Positions 1 through 5,434 of a stretch of DNA of 5,434 nucleotides are shown one piece after another. Source of the stretch: JAMIFN01 sp035906235 (GTDB lineage Bacteria; Pseudomonadota; Gammaproteobacteria; Burkholderiales; Burkholderiaceae_C); assembly GCA_035906235.1 (NCBI GenBank), contig JAMIFN010000049.1, positions 1 through 5,434 on the forward strand. Direction: 5' to 3'. Both the position numbers and the translations under genes were made by a program. Numbering within the stretch: the first letter of the stretch is position 1; every line of letters starts with the position of its first letter. Below the pieces are notes generated by a model. The model ran no database searches and was not told the origin of the DNA. It worked only from the letters and a program-made list of their open reading frames with translations.

Positions 1-1117
1 CGCCGGGCAGTTTTTCACCCTTAGCCAGCATATCGGCAATGCGTTTGTGCGCAGCGTCGCGCCCGGTCAGCATTTTGCCGTTCAGCAGCAGGGTTTGGCC
101 GGGCTTCCAGCTGGCGACTTCGGCGGGGGTCAGGGTGTCGAGGTTCACGCGCTGCGATTTTTGCGCATCGGGCTGCCAGTTGACATTGGGCCAGAGGTCG
201 AGCGAGGGCGCATCCAGATAGGCCGCGCCGCTGCCGTCCATCACGATATGCGCATGGCGCGTGGCGGCGCAGTTGGGGATCATGGCCACGGGCTTGCTGG
301 CCGCGTGCGTGGGGTACATCGCAATTTTGATATCCAGCACCGTGGTCAGGCCGCCCAAGCCTTGTGCGCCTATGCCCAGGGCGTTGACTTTTTCAAACAG
401 CTCTAAGCGCAGCTCTTCTACTTGGCTGAGCTTTTCGCCTTTCGATGACTTGAGTTGCAGCTCGTACATATTCAGGTCTTCCATCAGGCTTTGCTTGGCC
501 AGCAGCACCGCGCGTTCAGCCGTGCCGCCTATGCCTATGCCCAGCATGCCGGGCGGGCACCAGCCTGCGCCCATGGTGGGCACGGTTTTCAGCACCCAAT
601 CAACCAGCGAATCGCTGGGGTTGAGCATGACCATTTTGGATTTGTTTTCGCTGCCGCCGCCTTTGGCTGCCACGGTGATGTCGAGCTTGTCGCCGGGCAC
701 CAGCTCGGTGTGGATGACCGCTGGCGTGTTGTCGCCCGTGTTTTTGCGCGCAAAGTGCGGGTCGGCCACGATAGAGGCGCGCAAGCGGTTGTCGGGGTGG
801 TTGTAGGCGCGGCGCACGCCTTCGTTGATGATCTCGTCCAGACCTTTGCCATCAAAGCCTTCAAAACGGATGTCCATGCCGACTTTGAGGAAGACATTGA
901 CGATGCCGGTGTCTTGGCAAATCGGGCGGTGGCCGGTGGCGCTCATGCGGCTGTTGGTGAGGATCTGCGCCATGGCGTCTTTGGCTGCCGGGCTTTTCTC
1001 CATCTCGTAGGCGCGTGCCAAGTGCTGGATGTAGTCAGCTGGGTGGTAGTAGCTGATGTATTGCAGCAGGCCGGCGATGGTGTCGATCAGGTCTAGGGCT
1101 TGGATGGTAGTGGTCAT
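1..1117 (-). CDS. fumA: Class I fumarate hydratase (iron-sulfur), N-terminal 372 codons, cut by the left window edge
   Basis: This enzyme interconverts fumarate and L-malate in the cytoplasm as part of the TCA cycle, using an oxygen-sensitive [4Fe-4S] cluster. The frame is open from an ATG at 1117-1115 (MTTTIQALDLID) to the window edge. The three expected cluster cysteines are visible: C67 in RPICQDTG, C187 in GAGWCPPGMLG and C283 in PNCAATRHAH. Other class I hallmarks are GGGSENKSKM (153-162), NALGIGAQGLGG (245-256) and MYPTHAASKP (267-276). The alpha (Fumerase) domain spans roughly residues 10-290. The beta (Fumerase_C) domain begins after it, with LLLNGKMLTGRDAAHKR at 343-359. The family is usually about 505-510 residues, so about 135 C-terminal residues lie outside. 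No Shine-Dalgarno is obvious before the ATG; the start was chosen because it fits the family N-terminus. A terminator upstream suggests its own promoter, which I could not identify. The family call is secure; the symbol is by analogy with E. coli FumA/FumB. Confidence 0.95.
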   Translation of the reverse strand, partial: MTTTIQALDLIDTIAGLLQYISYYHPADYIQHLARAYEMEKSPAAKDAMAQILTNSRMSATGHRPICQDTGIVNVFLKVGMDIRFEGFDGKGLDEIINEGVRRAYNHPDNRLRASIVADPHFARKNTGDNTPAVIHTELVPGDKLDITVAAKGGGSENKSKMVMLNPSDSLVDWVLKTVPTMGAGWCPPGMLGIGIGGTAERAVLLAKQSLMEDLNMYELQLKSSKGEKLSQVEELRLELFEKVNALGIGAQGLGGLTTVLDIKIAMYPTHAASKPVAMIPNCAATRHAHIVMDGSGAAYLDAPSLDLWPNVNWQPDAQKSQRVNLDTLTPAEVASWKPGQTLLLNGKMLTGRDAAHKRIADMLAKGEKLPG

Positions 1118-1192
1118 GGCAAAACAGCGCGCAAGGCGCAAAAGGCGGTAGGGGCTTGTTGTGGTCTCGACTGGCTTCCCCGAAAAGAAGCC

Positions 1193-1218
1193 GAATAAAA
1201 AGCCGCGCACAGGCGGCT
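1193..1218 (-). terminator. Rho-independent terminator downstream of the UPF0114 gene
   Basis: Read on the minus strand, the stem AGCCGC (1218-1213) and GCGGCT (1206-1201) close a 6-nt loop and are followed at once by TTTTTATT. This is a classical GC stem with a U-tract. It lies about 60 bp past the stop of the UPF0114 gene and about 75 bp before the fumarase start, so it should separate the two minus-strand genes. Seen directly; function inferred. Confidence 0.7.
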
Positions 1219-1230
1219 GGGGTATTTTAA

Positions 1231-1262
1231 GGCCGCGCAGCACAAGCGGCTGTCGCGCGGCC
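1231..1262 (-). terminator. Second GC-rich hairpin after the UPF0114 gene, possible accessory terminator
   Basis: GGCCGCGC (1231-1238) pairs perfectly with GCGCGGCC (1255-1262). An inner AGC/GCT pairing (1239-1241 with 1249-1251) extends the stem past a 3-nt bulge. On the minus strand it is followed by TTAAAATA, a poor U-tract, so on its own it would be a weak terminator. It sits 15 bp past the stop codon of the UPF0114 gene and just ahead of the better hairpin at 1193-1218. It could also protect the 3' end of the mRNA. Confidence 0.4.
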
Positions 1263-1277
1263 CTAAGCACGGCGGAT

Positions 1278-1865
1278 TTAGTGCTCTTTGCCCGATGCGC
1301 GGGTCATCAGCTGATCGGTGTAGGCAATGGCCATGGCCGAGAACAAAAAGACGACATGAATCACGGTCTGCCAGATCAGCACTTTTTCGCTGTAATTGCC
1401 AGCGTTGATAAAGGTTTTTAGCAGGTGGATAGAGGATATGCCGATGATGGACATGGCCAGTTTGACCTTGAGCACGCTGGCGTTCACATGGCTGAGCCAT
1501 TCGGGTTGGTCGGGATGGTCGTCCAGATTCAAGCGGCTGACAAAGGTTTCGTAGCCGCCAACGATGACCATGATCAGCAGGTTAGAAATCATCACCACAT
1601 CAATCAGCCCTAGCACCACCAGCATGATGACGGTTTCGTTCAAGCCGCCTTGCGTGGCAAATTCAAATTTATAGCCAACGCTACGCACCAGGGCGTCAAT
1701 ATCGGCTTGGCTGCCAAAAGCGGCCATGACAAGGTGGTAAAGCTCAACAAAGAAATGGAAAACATAGACCGCCTGCGCGACGATCAAACCCAAATACAAG
1801 GGCATTTGCAGCCAGCGGCTGGCAAAAATCAGTTGGGATAAGGGGTTATGGATCTTTTTTTGCAT
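1278..1865 (-). CDS. UPF0114 (YqhA-like) inner-membrane protein, 195 aa
   Basis: An integral membrane protein of the UPF0114/YqhA family, whose function is not established. Four hydrophobic segments are visible at about residues 20-42, 78-103, 133-152 and 163-184. The family landmarks are present: FASRWLQMPLYLGL near the N-terminus (E. coli YqhA has YASRWLLAPVYFGL), GGYETFVSRLNL at 103-114, and the SIIGISSIHLLKTF segment at 139-152, which matches the AISSIHLLR stretch of YqhA. The start was set at the ATG at 1865-1863 (MQKKIHNPLSQL) because family members begin a few residues before ASRW. A longer in-frame start at 1901 would add 12 residues (MRPPLLSILLIS) with no family support. Neither start has a clear Shine-Dalgarno. 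The gene is divergent from the uvrA-like gene and is followed by two hairpins, so it is probably monocistronic. Family assignment is confident; role unknown. Confidence 0.9.
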   Translation of the reverse strand: MQKKIHNPLSQLIFASRWLQMPLYLGLIVAQAVYVFHFFVELYHLVMAAFGSQADIDALVRSVGYKFEFATQGGLNETVIMLVVLGLIDVVMISNLLIMVIVGGYETFVSRLNLDDHPDQPEWLSHVNASVLKVKLAMSIIGISSIHLLKTFINAGNYSEKVLIWQTVIHVVFLFSAMAIAYTDQLMTRASGKEH

Positions 1866-1920
1866 AGAAATCAACAAGATAGATAAAAGTGGCGGGCGCA
1901 TTTTAGGGGCTAAATGCCGA

Positions 1921-1955
1921 GCTTTTGCCCAGGGCGCCTGTGCAAAAGCCTTTTT
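1921..1955 (+). terminator. Strong hairpin plus T-tract in the divergent intergenic region (terminator or leader attenuator)
   Basis: GCTTTTGC (1921-1928) pairs perfectly with GCAAAAGC (1942-1949). The stem continues after one C/T mismatch with CAGG/CCTG around a GCG loop. A run CTTTTT (1950-1955) follows in the plus orientation. It has the form of a rho-independent terminator, yet no plus-strand gene ends here. It lies 135 bp before the uvrA-like start, so it could attenuate a leader transcript or stop antisense transcription coming out of the minus-strand genes. The structure is seen; the role is inferred. Confidence 0.5.
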
Positions 1956-2047
1956 GGATGCTGGCGCTTGGAATACGGGGCTGCCTGATGGCGGGATGCC
2001 AGCGCGGCAAGGGGTTCGTGCCGAGCTTCCTTAGGCTTTGTACAAGC

Positions 2048-2067
2048 CCGCGCCCAGCTGGGCGCGG
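2048..2067. repeat. Perfect 20-bp palindrome in the uvrA-like 5' leader
   Basis: CCGCGCCCAG (2048-2057) is followed directly by its exact reverse complement CTGGGCGCGG (2058-2067), ending 22 bp before the chosen ATG. It could be a protein-binding operator or, in RNA, a hairpin close to the ribosome binding region. It does not fit the gammaproteobacterial LexA box (CTGT-N8-ACAG). Function unknown. Confidence 0.6.
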
Positions 2068-2089
2068 TATCTTGCACAATCAGCGGCTT

Positions 2090-5000
2090 ATGAATGCAGC
2101 AGACCAAGCCAAGACCCCCACGCAGGGGCAAATCCAGATTCGCGGCGCACGCCAGCACAATTTGAAAAACCTGAACCTCGACATCGCCACGGGGCAAATC
2201 ACCGTGGTCACGGGGCCTAGCGGTTCGGGCAAATCGTCGCTGGTGTTTGACACCTTGTTTGCCGAAGGGCAGCGGCGCTATGTTGAGACTTTTTCGGCCT
2301 ATGCGCGGCAATTTTTGGACCGCATGGACAAACCTGCGGTGGATAGGCTGGACGGCGTACCGCCCGCCATTGCCATCGACCAGAGCAACCCCGTGCGTTC
2401 TTCGCGCTCCACCGTGGGCACGATGACGGAGCTGAACGACCACTTCAAATTGCTGTTTGCCCGCGCTGCGGCTTTGTTTGACCAAGAAACCGGGCTGCGG
2501 GTAGCCAAAGATTCGTTGGAAAGCATCCAAGCCGATTTAGCCGCCAAGCTGGCGGGGCAAACGCCGCGCGTGCAGATCAGCTTTGCGCTGCCGATTCCCG
2601 ACAAAACCACGGCAGCGCAGATGCAGGAATGGCTGCAAGCGGGCGGCTTTAGCAAAGTGCTGGGCGAACGCGATACGCGCGCGGGCAAGGTGCTGGATGT
2701 GGTGGCCGATCGCTTCCGCTGGGGCAGTGCCGAGCCGCAACGCGTGCTGGAAGCGCTAGAAACCGCGCTGCGTCATGGCGCTGGGCAGCTGCGGGTGTTG
2801 GTGGAGCAAGAAGCCGTCATTCCTGCCCAGGCGGGAATCCAGGTATTGCCCCCTCTCCCCGAGGGAGAGGGCGGGGTGAGGGTTTCGGGCATTCAAGGCA
2901 TGGATTCCCGCCTGCGCGGGAATGACGAAACCCCAAAAGGCTTGCGCGGGAACGACGAGACCTTAAAAAATCAAGGCGGGAATGACGAAACCCCCATCTA
3001 CGCCTACTCCACCGGCCTGCATTGCCCGCCGTCCGATATCAGCTACCAAGAACCCAGCCCCGCGCTGTTTAGCTTTAACTCCGCCCACGGCGCTTGCCCC
3101 ACTTGCCGGGGTTTTGGTCGCGTCATCGGCGTGGACATGGGCTTGGTTATTCCTGATGCCAAACTCACCCTGCGCCAAGGGGCGATTAAGCCCATGCAAA
3201 CGCCGGCCTGGAAAGAGGCGCAAGACGATTTGATGCGCCATGCCGAGGTCGAAGGCATCCCCCGTGATACGCCCTTCAAATTACTCACGCCCGAGCAACA
3301 GCATTGGGTCATCAACGGTTCGCCGCTGTGGAAAGGGCAGTGGAATAAACAATGGTTTGGCGTGCGCCGCTTTTTTGAATATCTCGAAAGCAAGGCCTAC
3401 AAAATGCACATCCGCGTGCTGCTGTCTAAATACCGCAGCTACACGCCTTGCCCAGATTGTGCGGGCGCGCGTTTGAAAACCGAAAGCCTGCTCTGGCGCG
3501 TGGGCAGCAAAGCGCTGGCCGATAGCGCGCTGGCGCCAAATAAACGCTTTTTGCCGCAAGGCGTGAGCTATGGGCGCGAGGTCTTGGAAAAGCTGGACGG
3601 CCTGTGCCTGCACGATGTGATGCAACTGCCCATAGGCCAGTTGCAAGCGTGGATGCAGGGTTTCGCAGGGGAATTAAACACTATCAAAAAAGAAGCTGCT
3701 CAGGCAGGTTTTACGGCCTTAAATGCCGATTTGATGCCTAAAATATCCCATGGCAATGCCGATGCCAAAGCCTTAAGCATCCTTTTAGAAGAAATCCAAA
3801 CCCGCTTGAAATATCTGGTGGATGTGGGCTTGGCCTACCTCAGCCTAGACCGCCAAAGCCGCACTTTGAGCGGCGGCGAGGTGCAGCGCATCAACCTGAC
3901 CACGGCGCTGGGCACTTCGCTGGTGAACACGCTTTTTGTGCTGGACGAACCCAGCATAGGCCTGCACCCGCGCGATATGCAGCGCATCAATCAGGCCATG
4001 CTGCGCTTGCGCGATGCGGGCAATACTCTGGTGGTGGTGGAGCACGACCCCGCCGTGATGCAGGTGGCTGACCGCATCATCGACATGGGGCCAGGCCCTG
4101 GCGCAGCGGGCGGGCAAATCGTGTTTGATGGCAAACCCGCAGCCCTAGCGCAGGCCGATACCCTGACGGGCGCGTATTTGGGCGGGCGCAAAACCTTGGG
4201 GCTGGGCTTGCAACAAGCCATCAAGCCGAATCAAGCCAAACTGCTGCTGCGCGGCGCACGCGCCAACAATTTGCAAAATATCGAGGTCGAAATCCCCCTA
4301 GGCGCTTTGGTCTGCATCACCGGCGTATCGGGCTCGGGCAAATCCACCTTGGTGCAAGATGTGCTGGCACCCGCGCTGCTACGCCACTTTGGCAAACAAA
4401 CCGAAAGCCCGGGCGAATTTGACGAGCTGCTGGGCGCCGAGCAATTGGCCGATGTGGTTTTTGTCGATCAATCGCCCATAGGCAAAACCGCCCGCAGCAA
4501 CCCCGCCAGTTATGTGGGCGCGTGGGATGCCATCCGCGATATTTTTGCCACCGCACCGCTGGCCAAAGAGCGCAGCTATAGCCGTGCCCATTTCAGCTTT
4601 AACGCTGGCGATGGGCGTTGCCCGACTTGTGGCGGCTCGGGCTTTGAACACATCGAAATGCAGTTTTTAAGCGATGTGTATCTGCGCTGCGAAGACTGCC
4701 AGGGCGCGCGCTATCGCCCAGAAATTTTGCAGGTGCAGATTGAACGCCAAGATCGCAGCCTGAATGTGGCCGATTGCCTGGCGCTGACGGTGGCTGAGGC
4801 GCTGACCGTGTTTGCTGCTGACCGCGCCGTGCAAATCGCCCTGCAACCTTTGCTGGATGTGGGGCTGGGCTATGTGCAACTGGGGCAGCCCGTGCCCACC
4901 CTGAGCGGCGGCGAGGCGCAGCGCCTGAAAATTGCGGGACATTTGGCCGAGAATGCCAAAACCGCCAGCGCCAGCCGCCAAAAATTGGCACGCAAGGGCA

Positions 5001-5299
5001 CGCTGTTTTTGCTGGATGAACCCACCACGGGCCTGCATTTTGACGACATTGCCAAGCTCATGCGGGCGCTGCGCAAGCTGCAAGACGCTGGGCATTCGCT
5101 CTTGCTAATTGAGCACAATTTGGATGTGATTCGTGCCAGCGATTGGCTGATAGACCTAGGCCCCGAGGCGGGCGATGGCGGTGGGCGCATCGTGGCGCAA
5201 GGCAGCCCAGCGGATGTGCAGGCCAAAGCGCAAACCCACACGGCGCAGGCGCTGCGCGACTATGCCCATAGCTTGCAGAACTGGGGGGTGGCGGAATAG
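2090..5299 (+). CDS. uvrA: UvrA-family excinuclease ABC subunit A paralogue, 1069 aa, carrying an in-frame repeat insertion
   Basis: A DNA-damage-recognition ATPase of the UvrA family, which in nucleotide excision repair dimerises, finds distorted DNA and loads UvrB. ATPase site I: Walker A GPSGSGKS at 42-49, Q98, signature LSGGE at 593-597, Walker B LFVLDEP with D619/E620, H652. ATPase site II: Walker A GVSGSGKS at 745-752, signature LSGGE at 938-942, Walker B with D976/E977, H1009. The C-terminal zinc module is intact (C844-x2-C847-x19-C867-x2-C870). The first zinc module is altered: HCPPSD at 311-316 stands where CxxC is usual, paired with C336/C339; a further CPDC lies at 454-457. Residues 242-302 are encoded by inserted palindromic repeats; without them the protein is about 1008 aa, against 940 in E. 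coli. The start at 2090 is the last ATG before the conserved IQIRGARQHNL. The frame is open upstream (ATG at 1925), but those 55 residues do not look like UvrA. No Shine-Dalgarno or LexA box is visible. Wording such as ETFSAYARQFLDRMDKP and CRGFGRVIGVD suggests the secondary, often double-length paralogue rather than the housekeeping UvrA. It may be a piece of a split gene (see 5354-5434). Confidence 0.92.
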   Translation: MNAADQAKTPTQGQIQIRGARQHNLKNLNLDIATGQITVVTGPSGSGKSSLVFDTLFAEGQRRYVETFSAYARQFLDRMDKPAVDRLDGVPPAIAIDQSNPVRSSRSTVGTMTELNDHFKLLFARAAALFDQETGLRVAKDSLESIQADLAAKLAGQTPRVQISFALPIPDKTTAAQMQEWLQAGGFSKVLGERDTRAGKVLDVVADRFRWGSAEPQRVLEALETALRHGAGQLRVLVEQEAVIPAQAGIQVLPPLPEGEGGVRVSGIQGMDSRLRGNDETPKGLRGNDETLKNQGGNDETPIYAYSTGLHCPPSDISYQEPSPALFSFNSAHGACPTCRGFGRVIGVDMGLVIPDAKLTLRQGAIKPMQTPAWKEAQDDLMRHAEVEGIPRDTPFKLLTPEQQHWVINGSPLWKGQWNKQWFGVRRFFEYLESKAYKMHIRVLLSKYRSYTPCPDCAGARLKTESLLWRVGSKALADSALAPNKRFLPQGVSYGREVLEKLDGLCLHDVMQLPIGQLQAWMQGFAGELNTIKKEAAQAGFTALNADLMPKISHGNADAKALSILLEEIQTRLKYLVDVGLAYLSLDRQSRTLSGGEVQRINLTTALGTSLVNTLFVLDEPSIGLHPRDMQRINQAMLRLRDAGNTLVVVEHDPAVMQVADRIIDMGPGPGAAGGQIVFDGKPAALAQADTLTGAYLGGRKTLGLGLQQAIKPNQAKLLLRGARANNLQNIEVEIPLGALVCITGVSGSGKSTLVQDVLAPALLRHFGKQTESPGEFDELLGAEQLADVVFVDQSPIGKTARSNPASYVGAWDAIRDIFATAPLAKERSYSRAHFSFNAGDGRCPTCGGSGFEHIEMQFLSDVYLRCEDCQGARYRPEILQVQIERQDRSLNVADCLALTVAEALTVFAADRAVQIALQPLLDVGLGYVQLGQPVPTLSGGEAQRLKIAGHLAENAKTASASRQKLARKGTLFLLDEPTTGLHFDDIAKLMRALRKLQDAGHSLLLIEHNLDVIRASDWLIDLGPEAGDGGGRIVAQGSPADVQAKAQTHTAQALRDYAHSLQNWGVAE
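2816..2842 (+). repeat. REP-type palindrome, copy A, inside the uvrA-like coding sequence
   Basis: The sequence begins GTCATTCC and ends GGGAATCCAG. ATTCCTGCC (2819-2827) pairs with GGCGGGAAT (2830-2838), with one T-G wobble and a 2-nt loop. It is translated in frame as VIPAQAGIQ, the usual peptide signature of this repeat when it lies in a gene. It is nearly identical to the reverse complement of copy C (2902-2926), so A and C are an inverted pair. Confidence 0.85.
2849..2884 (+). repeat. Second repeat class: CCCTCTCCC/GGGAGAGGG palindrome inside the uvrA-like gene
   Basis: CCCTCTCCC (2851-2859) pairs perfectly with GGGAGAGGG (2863-2871) around a CGA loop, followed by CGGGGTGAGGGTTT. It is translated as LPPLPEGEGGVRVS. 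From memory this is a common dispersed proteobacterial repeat, different from the flanking GTCATTCCC type, lying between two inverted copies of the latter. The hairpin is seen; the repeat family is recalled, not searched. Confidence 0.7.
2902..2926 (-). repeat. REP-type palindrome, copy C, inverted relative to copy A
   Basis: ATTCCCGC (2904-2911) pairs perfectly with GCGGGAAT (2916-2923) around a CTGC loop, inside GGATTCC...GGGAATGAC. Its reverse complement matches copy A except at two positions over about 26 nt. It is translated as MDSRLRGND, a typical peptide of this repeat in the opposite orientation. Confidence 0.85.
2909..2998 (+). repeat. Three tandem 30-bp units derived from the REP end, coding for 10-residue repeats
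   Basis: The core GCGGGAAYGACGARACC occurs at 2916, 2946 and 2976, exactly 30 bp apart. The 10-codon units are RLRGNDETPK, GLRGNDETLK and NQGGNDETPI (protein residues 274-303). The period is a multiple of three, so the reading frame is kept. The first unit overlaps the right arm of copy C, so the array appears to have grown from the REP end by duplication. GNDET is invariant in all three. Confidence 0.85.
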
Positions 5300-5314
5300 A
5301 GTAGCCCTTATTCC

Positions 5315-5340
5315 GTCATTCCCGCGAAAGCGGGAATCCA
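5315..5340 (+). repeat. REP-type palindrome, copy D, just after the uvrA-like stop codon
   Basis: ATTCCCGC (5318-5325) pairs perfectly with GCGGGAAT (5330-5337) around a GAAA loop, in the context CCGTCATT...GGAATCCA. It is in the same orientation and of the same family as copy A (2816). It begins 15 bp past the TAG at 5297-5299. No T-run follows, so it is not a rho-independent terminator. GGAATCCA recurs at 5347-5354, 14 bp after its first occurrence at 5333-5340, which may be a decayed further repeat end or a short duplication. Confidence 0.85.
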
Positions 5341-5353
5341 CGGGGCGGAATCC

Positions 5354-5434
5354 ATCCAAGTCATCAACGCCACCGAACACAATTTGCAGCACCTGAGCGT
5401 GAACATTCCAAGGGGGCAGATGAATGTGATCACG
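5354..5434 (+). CDS. Start of a further UvrA-type ATPase module, in frame with the preceding gene, cut by the right window edge
   Basis: The translation from 5354 begins IQVINATEHNLQHLSVNIP and continues RGQMNVIT. This is the first beta-strand region of a UvrA nucleotide-binding domain (compare IQIRGARQHNLKNLNLDIA and ITVVT in the upstream gene), ending just before the Walker A loop. The frame is the same as that of 2090-5299 and is open from the TAG at 5297-5299 to the window end. There is no ATG, GTG or TTG in frame between that TAG and this conserved start. The first candidates, TTG 5384 and ATG 5420, would delete conserved residues. Either this is the second half of a formerly fused double-length UvrA paralogue split by the TAG, or it uses an unusual start. 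Homology is clear despite only 27 codons; the gene model is uncertain. Confidence 0.75.
   Translation, partial: MQVINATEHNLQHLSVNIPRGQMNVIT

Noticed and set aside
47..1096. Plus-strand open frames opposite the fumarase gene (e.g. 47-406, 455-1096)
   Set aside because: They are antisense shadows of the fumarase frame, which carries all the family motifs; their translations resemble no family I know.
2037..2080. Sigma-70-type promoter for the UvrA-like gene (TTGTAC at 2038 with TATCTT at 2068)
   Set aside because: The spacer is 24 bp, too long for a normal promoter, and spans the palindrome. No better -35/-10 pair stood out.
1925..2089. In-frame N-terminal extension of the UvrA-like protein (55 residues from an ATG at 1925)
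   Set aside because: The extension has no UvrA similarity, overlaps the hairpin T-tract and the 20-bp palindrome, and UvrA proteins start shortly before IxIRGARxHNL. The ATG at 2090 fits.
1866..2089. LexA/SOS box controlling the UvrA-like gene
   Set aside because: I found no CTGT-N8-ACAG match in this region; a lineage-specific LexA motif cannot be excluded.
2909..2998. Possible CRISPR array (30-bp period)
   Set aside because: Only three units; the unit-to-unit interval is filled by degenerate continuation of the repeat, not unique spacers; it lies within an intact coding frame and derives from the REP end.
2299..5241. Multiple minus-strand open frames across the UvrA-like gene
   Set aside because: All lie opposite a coding sequence with complete ATPase and zinc motifs and show only composition-driven, low-information translations.
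5315..5340. Rho-independent terminator for the UvrA-like gene
   Set aside because: The stem is strong, but no T-tract follows and the sequence matches the REP family seen within the gene; the downstream module also follows immediately.

Overview
The window looks like a stretch of moderately GC-rich proteobacterial chromosome, most likely from a betaproteobacterium of Burkholderiales type. I base this on three things recalled from the families, with no search run: a single-chain class I fumarase close to Burkholderiales versions, a YqhA/UPF0114 membrane protein, and a UvrA paralogue of the kind that in Burkholderiales is often double-length. Palindromic REP-type repeats (core GTCATTCCCGC...GCGGGAATCC) recur in the window.

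Layout. Positions 1-1117 (minus) hold the N-terminal 372 codons of class I fumarate hydratase, a TCA-cycle enzyme whose C-terminus lies off the left edge. Positions 1118-1277 are intergenic and hold two minus-strand hairpins, one of them a good rho-independent terminator, so the next gene up is probably a separate transcription unit. Positions 1278-1865 (minus) encode a four-helix UPF0114 inner-membrane protein. Positions 1866-2089 are a divergent intergenic region with a strong hairpin plus T-tract in the plus orientation and a perfect 20-bp palindrome. Positions 2090-5299 (plus) encode a 1069-residue UvrA-family ABC ATPase with two complete nucleotide-binding sites. Positions 5300-5434 hold a REP hairpin and then, in the same reading frame, the first strands of another UvrA-type ATPase module that runs off the right edge.

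The most interesting part is the uvrA locus. A block of about 183 bp made of palindromic repeats sits inside the coding sequence without breaking the frame. It adds about 61 residues, including three 10-residue tandem repeats with an exact 30-bp period. A related REP lies just after the stop codon, and the next UvrA module continues in the frame of the first with no ATG, GTG or TTG before its conserved N-terminus. The simplest reading is that this was a fused four-ATPase UvrA paralogue, now split or interrupted by a TAG codon next to a REP. Readthrough, an unusual start or a sequence error remain possible.

The genes do not form one pathway. Fumarase is central metabolism, the membrane protein is of unknown function, and the UvrA-like protein belongs to the DNA-damage-recognition ATPase family.
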